From a virus: 53,177 bases of DNA. Under the pieces are notes generated by a model, which saw nothing but the letters and a program-made list of their open reading frames with translations, was not told the origin of the DNA and made no database searches. Each line of letters begins with the position of its first letter. Position 1 is the stretch's first letter. The translations under genes were made by a program, and so were the position numbers. The stretch is from the IMG/VR virus record IMGVR_UViG_3300008116_000084, positions 1-53,177 of that record. The stretch is one strand, 5' to 3'. Below, one piece after another: positions 22,281-31,497 of this stretch.

Positions 22281-25133
22281 TCAGTTTGATATTGCTTTTT
22301 TAACTATACTCATTGCTGCGGTATATACTGGTTCTTTTTTATCGTATTTTAACGCGGTTCCTACAAATATATCTCTATCCGTTTTTGGATTTCTAACTTT
22401 CTGTTTTAATACCTTTGCCAAAGTTTGACGTTTTGCCGGTGGTACGTTTGATACCATATCTTTGGGTGATTTTGTCGGTGTAACTTTTGGCTTTTGTTTC
22501 ATTTTTGGAGCAGTTACATCTTTACCATGTGTCTGCGTCAACTTCAAAGCTTCCTCTGAATCTGTTGTTACTTTAACAATTTTATCAAAGATTTTTTTGT
22601 CAAATTTACCGTATACTTTGGTAAATATTTCTTGCTTTGCTCTATCTGTTATGTTTGGATTTCCCATAACAGACCGAAGTTGTGTACCACTAATATTTTT
22701 ACCATCAATTTGTAGTTGCATCTCAGGAGCAACTATAAAGTATCCTTGATCTGCGTATCCTTTGAGGTCTTTTTCTGGTACTTCTTCGTATGGTTTGAAA
22801 TATTTTCCTCCCAACCGGTCAGCATCTTTTTGACTGACTGCTGTAACGTACACCGCGTCTGGTGGTAATTTACTTAATACTTCCGATGGTGCGTATGGAT
22901 TTTTAACTTGTATTACGTTATCGTCTGGTATTCCAAACATACGAGTCATAATTTCTTTTTTGTCTTTGAACCCGAACGGTGATTTGGTTGCATCGGTTTT
23001 ATCGCTCGATGCGATATATACATTATCTTTACCAAATTTCTTTACCATTGCTTGATAGATACTATAATGTCCAGCATGAAATGGTTGAAATCTTCCGGTA
23101 AATATAGCAGCAATTTTACGTTCCCCAACAGGTGTGGGTTCTGTCTTTTGCGCTTCCGGTTCTTTCTTTGGTTCTTCTACTGGTGCTTCTTCGGCTTTAC
23201 CCTTCGCAAACTTCAAAGTTCCCAAAATTTGATTTACTGGTGCGAATGTACCGGTAAATTTATATGGTTTGCCGTTATATATAAACACCAATCCTTCTGA
23301 TGGTACGACATTATCAATACCAATATCGTCCAATCGTTCAATTTGTGTTTGTAGTTTTGCAAGTTTATTTATATCGTCTGTATCTTGTAGAGACTTAATA
23401 GTATCTAATAATTCTTTCTTCAACGATGCAGTTAATTCTGGATTGTTTGCCGATAACGTATTGGTAACACGACGAAGTGTATCAGCTCCTACTTTCAGAA
23501 AAATACTTTCTAATGGGCGTGTAACAGCTCGTTCCGAATTCGTTAATTCAGTTGCTTCAAATTGCCTAAACCATTTTTTGGTTTCTGGATCTTCAAAGTC
23601 CTTAACTCCAATAGCTTTCTTGTCTCCCGTTGCCCATCGTTTAACCAATCCATTAAATTGTTCTTCCGATAATTCCAATCCTTGTGTTTCTACTTGTCTG
23701 GTAAGTTCTCTTTCCCACCATGCTATTTTATAATCTTCCAAGGTATTTTTATCGTCAAGATCAAATTCTTGTTGTAATCGTGTCAATGCTGCACCATAAT
23801 CTTGCATTTTCTCTTTATTACGAGCAGTATCTGCGTCGCTAAATGCAATACTACGTGGTCCAGATATACCAAACGTTTTTTGTTGCTGTGCGTTTACTTT
23901 TGTAATTTGATCAGAAAGTTTTTTACTATCCTCTATATCACGACCAATTTCGTTTCCTTCTTCGTCGTATTTAACAGTTCCATGAAATACCAAAACACTC
24001 TTGTCGTATGGTATAACGTTCTTTGTGTCTGGAAATATTATCTCAACGTTCATAAATTTTGAACCGTCAGCAAACATCTGATCACGTTCTTCTTGTGGTA
24101 AAGCTTGAATAGCTTTAGTGATATCATCCGCAGCACCACCAAAAGCTTTTTCAACGTTACCTCGTCCGGCAAACATCTGTCGTAAATCTGCCGCAGGTAG
24201 TGCGTTTTTTGCTTTATTTTTTACTTGGCCTTTATTACGAGCAAAAACAACTTGACCATCTCTAACAGAAAACATGATATTTTGTCCATCAAGTTTTTCT
24301 GTGACAGGTGCTTCCGCATCCAACCCACCTACCAATCCACGTTTAATCATTTCTTTTACATCAGAAAACTTTAATGTATCATCTTCATACGGATGTGCTA
24401 AATGTCCTGCCGCACCACCCTCAGATATTAATTGCCATGGACCATTAGGAACATTACCTTCATATAGTTCAGAAAGATAAACATATTCTAAGCCTTCATT
24501 CTTTTTATCTCGTCCGTGGTCTTTACGAGCAAGTTTCCAGTTACCATTTTTTGCACCATTGGGATGATGTACATCATGGTTTTTCATTTTTGATTTGCCG
24601 TACTTCTTAACTGCCTTTTTGCGGTCACGGTTACGGGCAACACGGTCATCCTGAGTCTTTTTAAGGTAGTTACGAACTTTTTCGGGATGACGGCGATTGT
24701 ATCTCCGCATTCGTTCCGTGCTTGATAGTGCTTCATTATTGATGAATTCATCATCATGCTCCGGTCCAATAGAGTAAGGGTATGCAAATGCATTATCTTT
24801 ATTTTGTGGTTTAATTTCATCCACTCCACCTTCACCTGCACCTGTCTCTCCACCAGTATCACCGCTGTCTGTTGGTGGTGTTGTTGGTTCTTCTGCTGGT
24901 TGTTCACCAGTTTTTATTACACGAGGATATAATGGATAGAAAAATCCATAATTTTTTATTTTTTCTTTTGCTTTTTTACGCTTCTTCTTCATCTCATCCA
25001 TTGAATCTGTGTGATTAATGGTTAGTTCACCAACAAGTTCTGGTGCCAACTTCGCAACCAAAAAATTATGTTGGTCAACATATTCATTTTCATTCAATAT
25101 ATTTTCAAATAAATTATTTATTGGATTACTCAT
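22281..25133 (-). CDS. Three-domain fusion: HNH-like / RNA-ligase-like / NMN-adenylyltransferase-like
   Basis: The 950-residue protein has four visible parts. Residues about 165-215 hold an HNH-like segment (HDVHHPNG, then NGNWKLARKDHGR). Residues about 260-630 hold a covalent nucleotidyltransferase: motif I KLDGQN with Lys280, an RNKG at 299-302, NVEIIF with Glu364, and motif IV/V SEGLVFIYNGKPYKF around 613-627, as in RNA ligases. Residues about 672-840 hold a Rossmann adenylyl/cytidylyltransferase with GRFQPFHAGH (His686, His689) and ISGTQLR (814-820), as in NMN adenylyltransferases. The last 45 residues resemble the end of the HAD phosphatase (VRNPKTDRDIFV). An N-terminal LFENILNE could be a head-targeting or processing site. 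It starts four bases inside the upstream gene. Substrates are unknown; RNA repair or NAD-linked chemistry are options. Confidence 0.75.
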   Translation of the reverse strand: MSNPINNLFENILNENEYVDQHNFLVAKLAPELVGELTINHTDSMDEMKKKRKKAKEKIKNYGFFYPLYPRVIKTGEQPAEEPTTPPTDSGDTGGETGAGEGGVDEIKPQNKDNAFAYPYSIGPEHDDEFINNEALSSTERMRRYNRRHPEKVRNYLKKTQDDRVARNRDRKKAVKKYGKSKMKNHDVHHPNGAKNGNWKLARKDHGRDKKNEGLEYVYLSELYEGNVPNGPWQLISEGGAAGHLAHPYEDDTLKFSDVKEMIKRGLVGGLDAEAPVTEKLDGQNIMFSVRDGQVVFARNKGQVKNKAKNALPAADLRQMFAGRGNVEKAFGGAADDITKAIQALPQEERDQMFADGSKFMNVEIIFPDTKNVIPYDKSVLVFHGTVKYDEEGNEIGRDIEDSKKLSDQITKVNAQQQKTFGISGPRSIAFSDADTARNKEKMQDYGAALTRLQQEFDLDDKNTLEDYKIAWWERELTRQVETQGLELSEEQFNGLVKRWATGDKKAIGVKDFEDPETKKWFRQFEATELTNSERAVTRPLESIFLKVGADTLRRVTNTLSANNPELTASLKKELLDTIKSLQDTDDINKLAKLQTQIERLDDIGIDNVVPSEGLVFIYNGKPYKFTGTFAPVNQILGTLKFAKGKAEEAPVEEPKKEPEAQKTEPTPVGERKIAAIFTGRFQPFHAGHYSIYQAMVKKFGKDNVYIASSDKTDATKSPFGFKDKKEIMTRMFGIPDDNVIQVKNPYAPSEVLSKLPPDAVYVTAVSQKDADRLGGKYFKPYEEVPEKDLKGYADQGYFIVAPEMQLQIDGKNISGTQLRSVMGNPNITDRAKQEIFTKVYGKFDKKIFDKIVKVTTDSEEALKLTQTHGKDVTAPKMKQKPKVTPTKSPKDMVSNVPPAKRQTLAKVLKQKVRNPKTDRDIFVGTALKYDKKEPVYTAAMSIVKKAISN

Positions 25134-26950
25134 AGTTGTGAACCTGAGAAGAAGGTAGGTGTTGAAATTATATCCAGATTTAGTGCATTGTTGTTCAAAT
25201 CAAACAACTCTGTTTTGAATACCAAACTAGATGTAATCTGTGAATTGTTTGGGATTGTAATTGTAACTTCGTCTGGACTAAATGCATATTCTTCTGCAAC
25301 TTTCAAAGAAACATTTGCAAATTGCCAAAATCCGTTCGATACTACAAATCGTAACCCAGCACTACCACTCTGTGTAATTCTAAAATTAAATGTCTTTTGT
25401 GGAAAATATGCTACCTTTTCCGTGGTTGAGATAGAACCTATCTTTTGTCCAAGTTTATCTCTACCAATTACCGCCGATCCTGTTAAATAAATATCTACAT
25501 TGTAGTTACTTGCTGTAAAAGCGGCGGATTGTGAAGTGGTATATACGAAACTGTCTAGTTTCAAGGTATATTCGGATGTTGGGAACAATCCAAATTCTTG
25601 TCGTGTACCGATGAAATAACTACTTGCCGTAGTCAACGCATAGACAGCATCCAGCATATGACTGTCATCACGGGGTAAAGTAAATTGGTACGACGAAGAT
25701 ACCGCGTCATCGTAATAGGACGGATCAGGGATTGCTGATCCTGTCATCCGATATCCATACCAACTAGAAGATATTATTTGATTAGTACTGAATACCCCAA
25801 TCGGTTGTTCTCTGTTTGCCAGTCCTGTTGAACTTGTTATTAGTAATTCACCAACAACCGTTGGCGTATCAGCAATAAATTCAAAGTCGGTTACTATTGC
25901 AGCTTCTCTGTTTGATGCCTTAATTCTAAATATTTGTCCGCTAACTGTATCTAGATTAATTAATCGTAACTTTGCAAATGAACGTATATTTGTTGGTAAT
26001 ATTCTAACACTTTCACTTACATAGTAATAGTTTATAGATCCTGTTATAGATGATGCCGTACGGACATATGTAGTATTTGATGCGGTGTATAAACTTTCAC
26101 CCAATTCGTACTGCCCATTATATAATGTAGGTATACTTAGAATATTTCCATCAGTTGAACTTGTAATGTTTATATCAGTAAATGATTTAGATGCATTTAA
26201 ATGACTGAGTGGTAAGTTCAACGATGCCGTGTGATTTTCCAACACTGTGTACGATTCCGTAGTTGCCGGTATTGTACCCAAATATTTTCTTTTCTGTAAT
26301 GTAACACTTCCTGTGATTTTTGGAGTTAGATGAAATGATCTAAATTGAAACGTGTTACAATCATTTACAACTATGTATCCCCGTTGCTTGTTGAGTACAC
26401 TCTTAGGTTTTAATACTATATTAGAAACTGCTTGATTAATTATTGACTGACTCAACAACGAACCCGTTAATAACAATTCGTTTGTTATTATCTGCGGTTG
26501 TACTTTTAATCGAATTGGCGTTATGTTTTGGTTTTTTGGTTCTATGATAATTTTCTTCTGCCAACTTACATTTGAACGACCTTTCCAATCACTTGGTATT
26601 GGATTTCCGTTTGCCAATTGTCTAGCGGTTCCCACAATAGTAAGAATTGCTGCACCACGAGCTGAGTTTTCATAAACTTCGACAACTATAACTCTAGCTC
26701 CACCTTCTGCAAAGTTTTTGATAGCTTCCACATACATACTTTTTCCATTGACATCAAGTAGTTCAATAAAAATGTTTGTATTTGGTTCTAACAATCCCGT
26801 TCCTGTTATAAGGAATGCGTTACGTCCACCAGTAAAATAACTATTTAATTGTTTTATATTAAAATATACAGATTCCTGTGCGGTATCCTTCACCAACACA
26901 GGAATCTTGTCTAAATTTTGTTTAAATAATTCTTTTCTAGTTCTTGGCAT
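25130..26950 (-). CDS. Large beta-rich tail/baseplate protein
   Basis: The 606-residue protein shows a conserved opening (VYFNIKQLNSYFTGGRNAFL) and a segment RQLANGNPIPSDWKGRSNV. I recall this combination from structural proteins of other environmental myoviruses. Most of the chain is Ser/Thr/Asn-rich beta structure with repeated TGS and SS motifs, like other virion proteins here. A late promoter-like element lies 27 bases upstream and GAGAGACT precedes ATG 26950. It stands between the DNA recombination island and the ligase-like fusion gene, away from the other tail genes. It is probably a baseplate or tail-appendage protein; no enzyme motif was found. Confidence 0.65.
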   Translation of the reverse strand: MPRTRKELFKQNLDKIPVLVKDTAQESVYFNIKQLNSYFTGGRNAFLITGTGLLEPNTNIFIELLDVNGKSMYVEAIKNFAEGGARVIVVEVYENSARGAAILTIVGTARQLANGNPIPSDWKGRSNVSWQKKIIIEPKNQNITPIRLKVQPQIITNELLLTGSLLSQSIINQAVSNIVLKPKSVLNKQRGYIVVNDCNTFQFRSFHLTPKITGSVTLQKRKYLGTIPATTESYTVLENHTASLNLPLSHLNASKSFTDINITSSTDGNILSIPTLYNGQYELGESLYTASNTTYVRTASSITGSINYYYVSESVRILPTNIRSFAKLRLINLDTVSGQIFRIKASNREAAIVTDFEFIADTPTVVGELLITSSTGLANREQPIGVFSTNQIISSSWYGYRMTGSAIPDPSYYDDAVSSSYQFTLPRDDSHMLDAVYALTTASSYFIGTRQEFGLFPTSEYTLKLDSFVYTTSQSAAFTASNYNVDIYLTGSAVIGRDKLGQKIGSISTTEKVAYFPQKTFNFRITQSGSAGLRFVVSNGFWQFANVSLKVAEEYAFSPDEVTITIPNNSQITSSLVFKTELFDLNNNALNLDIISTPTFFSGSQL

Positions 26951-26976
26951 AGTCTCTCAACGTGAATACTACTCAA

Positions 26977-26985
26977 TATAAATAG
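26977..26985 (-). promoter_or_regulatory. Late promoter-like element CTATTTATA
   Basis: The minus strand reads TAACTATTTATATTGAG in the 38-base gap after the Mre11-Rad50 fusion gene, 26 bases before ATG 26950. Confidence 0.65.
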
Positions 26986-26988
26986 TTA

Positions 26989-29900
26989 TCACGATTGGAT
27001 ATAGGAGAATCCGTCCTCTCTTTTTATCTCAATTAAATTGTCCACCATATCTCTAGCCGCATCCAAATGACTGATGACAATAAGGAAATCGAATTGAGTT
27101 TTGAGAATACCGAACATCGTATGCATTGAACTTAAATTTTCCGCATCAAGAGTACCCAATCCTTCATCAATAATCATAAAGTTAGACTTTGGTAAGTTTG
27201 AAGCGTTCATCAATGCCACACGGATAGCCAAACTACTGATGAACCGTTCCATACCCGACGAGTTTTCCAACGGCCAGATACGGTCATAATCGTAGTTTAA
27301 TTTACCCACGATGTTTTTTCCATCCACTTCGAGAGAAATAGTAAAGTCCACTATTTGTGACAGAATATTGTTAATTTCTGCCTCAATATTTGGTATAGCT
27401 TTACTCATCAAGTCGTACGGAATACCATCACGACCAACAGCTTCCATATAATACTTATATGCTTCGTAAGTATTCTCCAACTCTTCGGCTTCCTTAATCT
27501 GGTTCATAATATCGGTCTTGGTGGCTTCCAGTACCTTGACCTCACCGTGAAGTTCACGGATAACCTTTTCCATATGGTCAGCCTTCTTCTTTGCCGATGC
27601 AATATCGTGTTCGACAAAAGAGATTTGCTTATCAATATCTACATTATGTTCGATATTTTCTTTGTTCAACCGATGAAGTTCAATATCATTTTCTATTTGT
27701 TCCCGCTTACGGTCACACTTTTCGATGTTGGTAATCAACTTCTGGATTTCCAGTTCAACTCCACTTGCATTCTTTTGAAGCTGTTGGACTTCGGTTTGTA
27801 ACTTTTCATAACTTACACAAAGATTGACCTTCTCGACCAACGGTTCCATCTGCTCCTTAATTGTGGTAAGGGCATCTTCTTGGTCAAATCGGAGTCTATC
27901 CAACTGTACCAGTTCTGCGTTTACTTGGTCCTTATCAGCGATAACTGACTTATTGTTTTCTACACACACCAAACAGTCTGAATTGTACTTGTACCCAGAT
28001 AACTTCTGCTGGAACTTCTCCTTCTCAGTAATCTTGGAAACGGTAAGTTTCAATGCAGATGACCCCTTGTTAAATAATCCAGTTAATCTCTCGTATTCAC
28101 TTACCGCCTGCTTTAGTTCTGGAATATTTGCCTCTACCACCCGATGTGTCTTTTCAGTGATGTTCTGGTTGAGCAGTTTTAGTCGTTCCTCTGCTTCCGT
28201 TTTTTGTTGTTCGTAGGTTGCAGACAATTCTATGGTCTTGTCTTTGTTTGATAAGAGTGTATCAATGTCTAGTTCAATATTTGGAACAGGACGTTTCTTA
28301 TCTTGGAATTCCTTTAATTTTTCATAAAAAGTTTCTTGTTCTTGTTTGAGCCTTGTAAATATACCTTCAATCCGTTCATGCTCCTCACGAGTCGTATCCA
28401 ACTTGGTCTGAGTATCCGATAAAGTTTGGGTAAAATCTATCTTCTTAAACTTACGAAGTGCCCCAGAAATTTCCTTCATCTCATCATTTGCTGTGTCACA
28501 TAACTTATCAAAGATACTTAATCCCATAAACTGAATGAGAAGGTCTTTACGTTCAGAATGTGACTTATCAATAAACAATGCGTTACTAGTTTGACCACTT
28601 AATGCAGTCAAGACGAAATCTTCATAACTACCAACATAATTACGAATGTTGGCATTAGTATCACGACGGTCCTCACCATTAAGTGAAGTATGTGTTCCGT
28701 CCTCGTTTTCCTTCCAGAACAAGACATCTACTTTGACATCACCATTCTTCTTACGAGTTCCAGTTCTACGGATGTAGAATATTTCATCGTTGATTTCAAA
28801 CTTTAATTGACAGGTGAATTCGTTTTTACGGTTGTTCATGATGTGGTCACCACGGAACGCACGTGGTGTCTTGTCGTAAAGACAGAAGATGAGTGCATCC
28901 ATTGAAGAACTCTTTCCCGTTGCGTTCTGAGCAAACACTCCGTATATTCCCTTCATCTTCCCAAAGTTAATCACATTGTCCTCACCATAGGAGAACATAT
29001 TAGAAAACTTTAATTGAATAGGACGCCAATGTACATTTCTAGAATGATCATCGTGACTAATTTGTGCATTGAGATTTTTATTAACATCCAAAATTTTTGT
29101 CATCAATGGACGGTCAATTGTATTATCATACTGACGTTCCAACCAATCTTGAATGAGTTGGTTCTGTATGTTTAGATTGTTTACATCAACAATGTCTGAC
29201 CCACTCTTAATTTTGTCACGATTGGTGTTATCGGTTCTGGACTTGTTAATGCTTAGTTCAATAATATTATATTGTTTGCGTAGTGTTGCTACTACCTTCT
29301 TAACACCAGAATTATCAAGAGTTCCCGTAAAAAGTCGCATGCGAACATTTTTTGGAACATCCGTAGGGAATGGTAATTTTCCATTCTTAACTTCCAACGT
29401 ATAATATCCATAATTATTTTGTAATGACTTGAATTCATGTGTGCATGCACTGACATCCCACATACACCAACCGTGATTATCTACCGTTTCTCCGTGGTTC
29501 TGCTGAATGAGTGAGGATGCGTACACTATAATTGGTTTCTTTGCGTGTACATCTCGTTCTTGTAGTATCTGGTATTTGTGGATGTCACCCAACAGTACCA
29601 TATCAAATCCGTTGAACAATGATGTTTCAACGTGACGGTTAGTAATTACGTACCGTGCATCGGTTTGTGCACCGTGTACTGGTCCGTGGTATAATGCAAT
29701 CTTACGGCGACCCTTACAATCCTTTACGGAAGGCCACTGTTCTCTATCATCCAAAATGGAAAATACAGCAAAATCAGTATCACCAACTTGATAGATACCA
29801 GAATGTTTTAGATAGTGTAATTGTTCGTGGTTAATACTTTTGATTAGTGGTGTCAAACTATCCAATCGGTTCATATTGGACAGATTCAAATCGTGATTAC

Positions 29901-30168
29901 CAGCAATCACTAAGGTGGGAGCTATGTTAGCTAGGTTCTTTAAAAACTCCGTTGCCATCATCACCATTTCAGGACTCATGTCCGTCTTTGCGTGCAGAAT
30001 ATCACCAGCAACAACAATAACCGAGTCAGTCAAATCTTCTTGACGTAACTGGTTATATAGTGTTTCAAAACATTCCCGATATTCATCGTGTCGTTTAAAT
30101 AGTCGTATATGAATATCCGCAAGGTGTACAATTTTATTAAGCTTGTTAATACCAGCGATATGTGTCAT
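26989..30168 (-). CDS. Single-chain Mre11-Rad50 (SbcD-SbcC, T4 gp47-gp46) fusion nuclease/ATPase
   Basis: The 1059-residue protein joins two proteins that are separate in T4. Residues 1-340 are the Mre11/gp47 nuclease: LADIHIR (16-22), GDILH (55-59), GNHD (90-93), HGPVH (161-165) and GDIHKY (194-199). From about 385 comes Rad50/gp46: FSNMFSYG, a Walker A-like QNATGKSS (414-421), long coiled-coil arms, zinc hook CLVC (Cys732, Cys735), signature NSSGMERF (969-976), Walker B MIIDEGLGTLD (998-1008) and a switch His in VISHL. No stop or frame change separates them. All expected catalytic residues are present, so the fusion should be active in end resection and recombination-dependent replication. 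The start overlaps the primase stop (ATGA). T4 gp47 and gp46 total about 900 residues. Confidence 0.93.
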   Translation of the reverse strand: MTHIAGINKLNKIVHLADIHIRLFKRHDEYRECFETLYNQLRQEDLTDSVIVVAGDILHAKTDMSPEMVMMATEFLKNLANIAPTLVIAGNHDLNLSNMNRLDSLTPLIKSINHEQLHYLKHSGIYQVGDTDFAVFSILDDREQWPSVKDCKGRRKIALYHGPVHGAQTDARYVITNRHVETSLFNGFDMVLLGDIHKYQILQERDVHAKKPIIVYASSLIQQNHGETVDNHGWCMWDVSACTHEFKSLQNNYGYYTLEVKNGKLPFPTDVPKNVRMRLFTGTLDNSGVKKVVATLRKQYNIIELSINKSRTDNTNRDKIKSGSDIVDVNNLNIQNQLIQDWLERQYDNTIDRPLMTKILDVNKNLNAQISHDDHSRNVHWRPIQLKFSNMFSYGEDNVINFGKMKGIYGVFAQNATGKSSSMDALIFCLYDKTPRAFRGDHIMNNRKNEFTCQLKFEINDEIFYIRRTGTRKKNGDVKVDVLFWKENEDGTHTSLNGEDRRDTNANIRNYVGSYEDFVLTALSGQTSNALFIDKSHSERKDLLIQFMGLSIFDKLCDTANDEMKEISGALRKFKKIDFTQTLSDTQTKLDTTREEHERIEGIFTRLKQEQETFYEKLKEFQDKKRPVPNIELDIDTLLSNKDKTIELSATYEQQKTEAEERLKLLNQNITEKTHRVVEANIPELKQAVSEYERLTGLFNKGSSALKLTVSKITEKEKFQQKLSGYKYNSDCLVCVENNKSVIADKDQVNAELVQLDRLRFDQEDALTTIKEQMEPLVEKVNLCVSYEKLQTEVQQLQKNASGVELEIQKLITNIEKCDRKREQIENDIELHRLNKENIEHNVDIDKQISFVEHDIASAKKKADHMEKVIRELHGEVKVLEATKTDIMNQIKEAEELENTYEAYKYYMEAVGRDGIPYDLMSKAIPNIEAEINNILSQIVDFTISLEVDGKNIVGKLNYDYDRIWPLENSSGMERFISSLAIRVALMNASNLPKSNFMIIDEGLGTLDAENLSSMHTMFGILKTQFDFLIVISHLDAARDMVDNLIEIKREDGFSYIQS

Positions 30169-31079
30169 GTGTTTTGTAACCTATTTTGTATAAAGTCCTT
30201 AAATGTCGTTGCCTTTGAGTTATTTATAAACTCCCAGGTCTTTTGAAATCCAAGGTCGGCGGCGTCCCCACCACTCACCGATACTTGTGATACATTAATA
30301 CCATATGATGTTAACTTTCGTTCCAGATTCAATGCTTCTGTCTTTGCATCATCGTCAAGAAGAATATACACGTTCTTGACTTTATTTTCAAGTAGTTTTA
30401 CTTCTAATTTTTTCGGTAAAAACTTCCCCAACATTGGAATTGCATTCCGCCGAACTGAGATAGCGTCAAACACTCCTTCCACCAAAACAATCGGTTCGTT
30501 CCAATTAATCTGTTCTTCAAATACCACCACATTCTTTGATACTGGTGGGTTCTTGTACTTCATATTTGTATCGTGATATGCACGTGCGATGAAGTAATTT
30601 AGCTTTCCATCTACACCATACGAAGGGACAATAATACGACCACCATACTGACCTGTCTCACAATATCCCATTCGATAACGGATAATATCGTATCCAGAAA
30701 TGCTACGCTTCTTTAAGTAATTGATTGCGTGTTTGTATTCAAATGTATTGGTGGGTTTCCAAAGTGGTTTAAATTCGTGTGGAAGGTGAAGCTCAACAAT
30801 TTCGTCCGTTGATGTATCTGTATAACTCTTAACATCTTCTTCACTCAAACACTTTTTAAGCTCTTTTATTTGTGCGGGTGACACATCCAGTTTTCTAAAC
30901 AAACCAAGTAGGTGCCCACCTTTTGCACCACACACCCAACACTTCCATTTATTCTTTACAACATTAACTGCGAACTTCTTGTTACGATGATGGCAAAACG
31001 GGCAGGAGAAGTAGTGTTCTCCTTTGCCCATATGGTCATAATTGCCGAGTATTTGTGATAAGAGAGAGATTAGATTCAT
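30165..31079 (-). CDS. 61: DnaG-type DNA primase (T4 gp61-like)
   Basis: The 304-residue primase makes RNA primers for lagging-strand synthesis. The N-terminal zinc-binding domain has CPFC (26-29) and CWVC (47-50). The TOPRIM core has VLVEGVFDAISVRR (Glu about 199) and ILLDDDA, followed by a short C-terminal region. T4 gp61 is 342 residues. ATG 31079 must be the start, because an in-frame TAA lies two codons upstream. Its SD (GAAGGAGAGAGG) ends 15 bases away, with a perfect inverted repeat in between. It lies between a nuclease gene and the Mre11-Rad50 fusion. The replicative helicase gene 41 is not in this window. Confidence 0.92.
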   Translation of the reverse strand: MNLISLLSQILGNYDHMGKGEHYFSCPFCHHRNKKFAVNVVKNKWKCWVCGAKGGHLLGLFRKLDVSPAQIKELKKCLSEEDVKSYTDTSTDEIVELHLPHEFKPLWKPTNTFEYKHAINYLKKRSISGYDIIRYRMGYCETGQYGGRIIVPSYGVDGKLNYFIARAYHDTNMKYKNPPVSKNVVVFEEQINWNEPIVLVEGVFDAISVRRNAIPMLGKFLPKKLEVKLLENKVKNVYILLDDDAKTEALNLERKLTSYGINVSQVSVSGGDAADLGFQKTWEFINNSKATTFKDFIQNRLQNT

Positions 31080-31081
31080 AT

Positions 31082-31106
31082 GTTAGAAATCTAACCTCTC
31101 TCCTTC
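31082..31106 (-). promoter_or_regulatory. SD site of primase gene separated from AUG by a hairpin
   Basis: The minus strand reads GAAGGAGAGAGG, then GTTAGATTTCTAAC (31095-31082, sharing one G with the SD), then ATATG. The six-base inverted repeat would loop out and bring a distant SD near the AUG, as described for T4 gene 38. When unfolded, spacing is too long for efficient initiation. Confidence 0.5.
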
Positions 31107-31127
31107 AAAAAAACAAGTGTTAATTTA

Positions 31128-31478
31128 TTAATTTATATTTTTTGGTTTGGTCAATTCAAAAAAATGTTCTGCTTCTATAACAGCGTATGTTTTTGTATTA
31201 TTTCTTTTAAAGAACACTACTGGGTGGGTATTTTCCTTATTATTTTTCTCTGCTTGTTGTAGTGCTGACCAAATATTAACTTTTTCTTGGTTCTTACACT
31301 CAGGAGAATACGGAAACACTTTCCGAGCAGCGGGGCTGAGTTTTATATCAGCCCCCGAATCACCCATCAATGTAGATACTACATCGTCTGGTTCTAGCTG
31401 TGGAAAGTGTTCGAGTATAAGATCACGGATTGCGTTCTGCAATCGTTTTCCTTTGTTTTTTGCGCTGCGAGCCTTCAT
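31128..31478 (-). CDS. PD-(D/E)XK-family nuclease, Holliday-junction-resolvase-like
   Basis: The 116-residue protein carries the PD-(D/E)XK arrangement: GDSGADIKLS with Asp44, then SPECKNQEKVNIW with Glu60 and Lys62, then a helix ALQQAEKN and strand HPVVFFKR. The ECKNQEKxxxW motif is shared by phage-encoded VRR-NUC or resolvase-like enzymes in my memory. The N-terminus is basic (RSAKNKGKRLQNAIRDL), fitting DNA contact. AGAGG precedes ATG 31478. It is followed by primase and the Mre11-Rad50 fusion, so it probably processes recombination or branched replication intermediates before packaging. The exact specificity is unknown. Confidence 0.75.
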   Translation of the reverse strand: MKARSAKNKGKRLQNAIRDLILEHFPQLEPDDVVSTLMGDSGADIKLSPAARKVFPYSPECKNQEKVNIWSALQQAEKNNKENTHPVVFFKRNNTKTYAVIEAEHFFELTKPKNIN

Positions 31479-31497
31479 ATAACCTCTTTATAATTTA

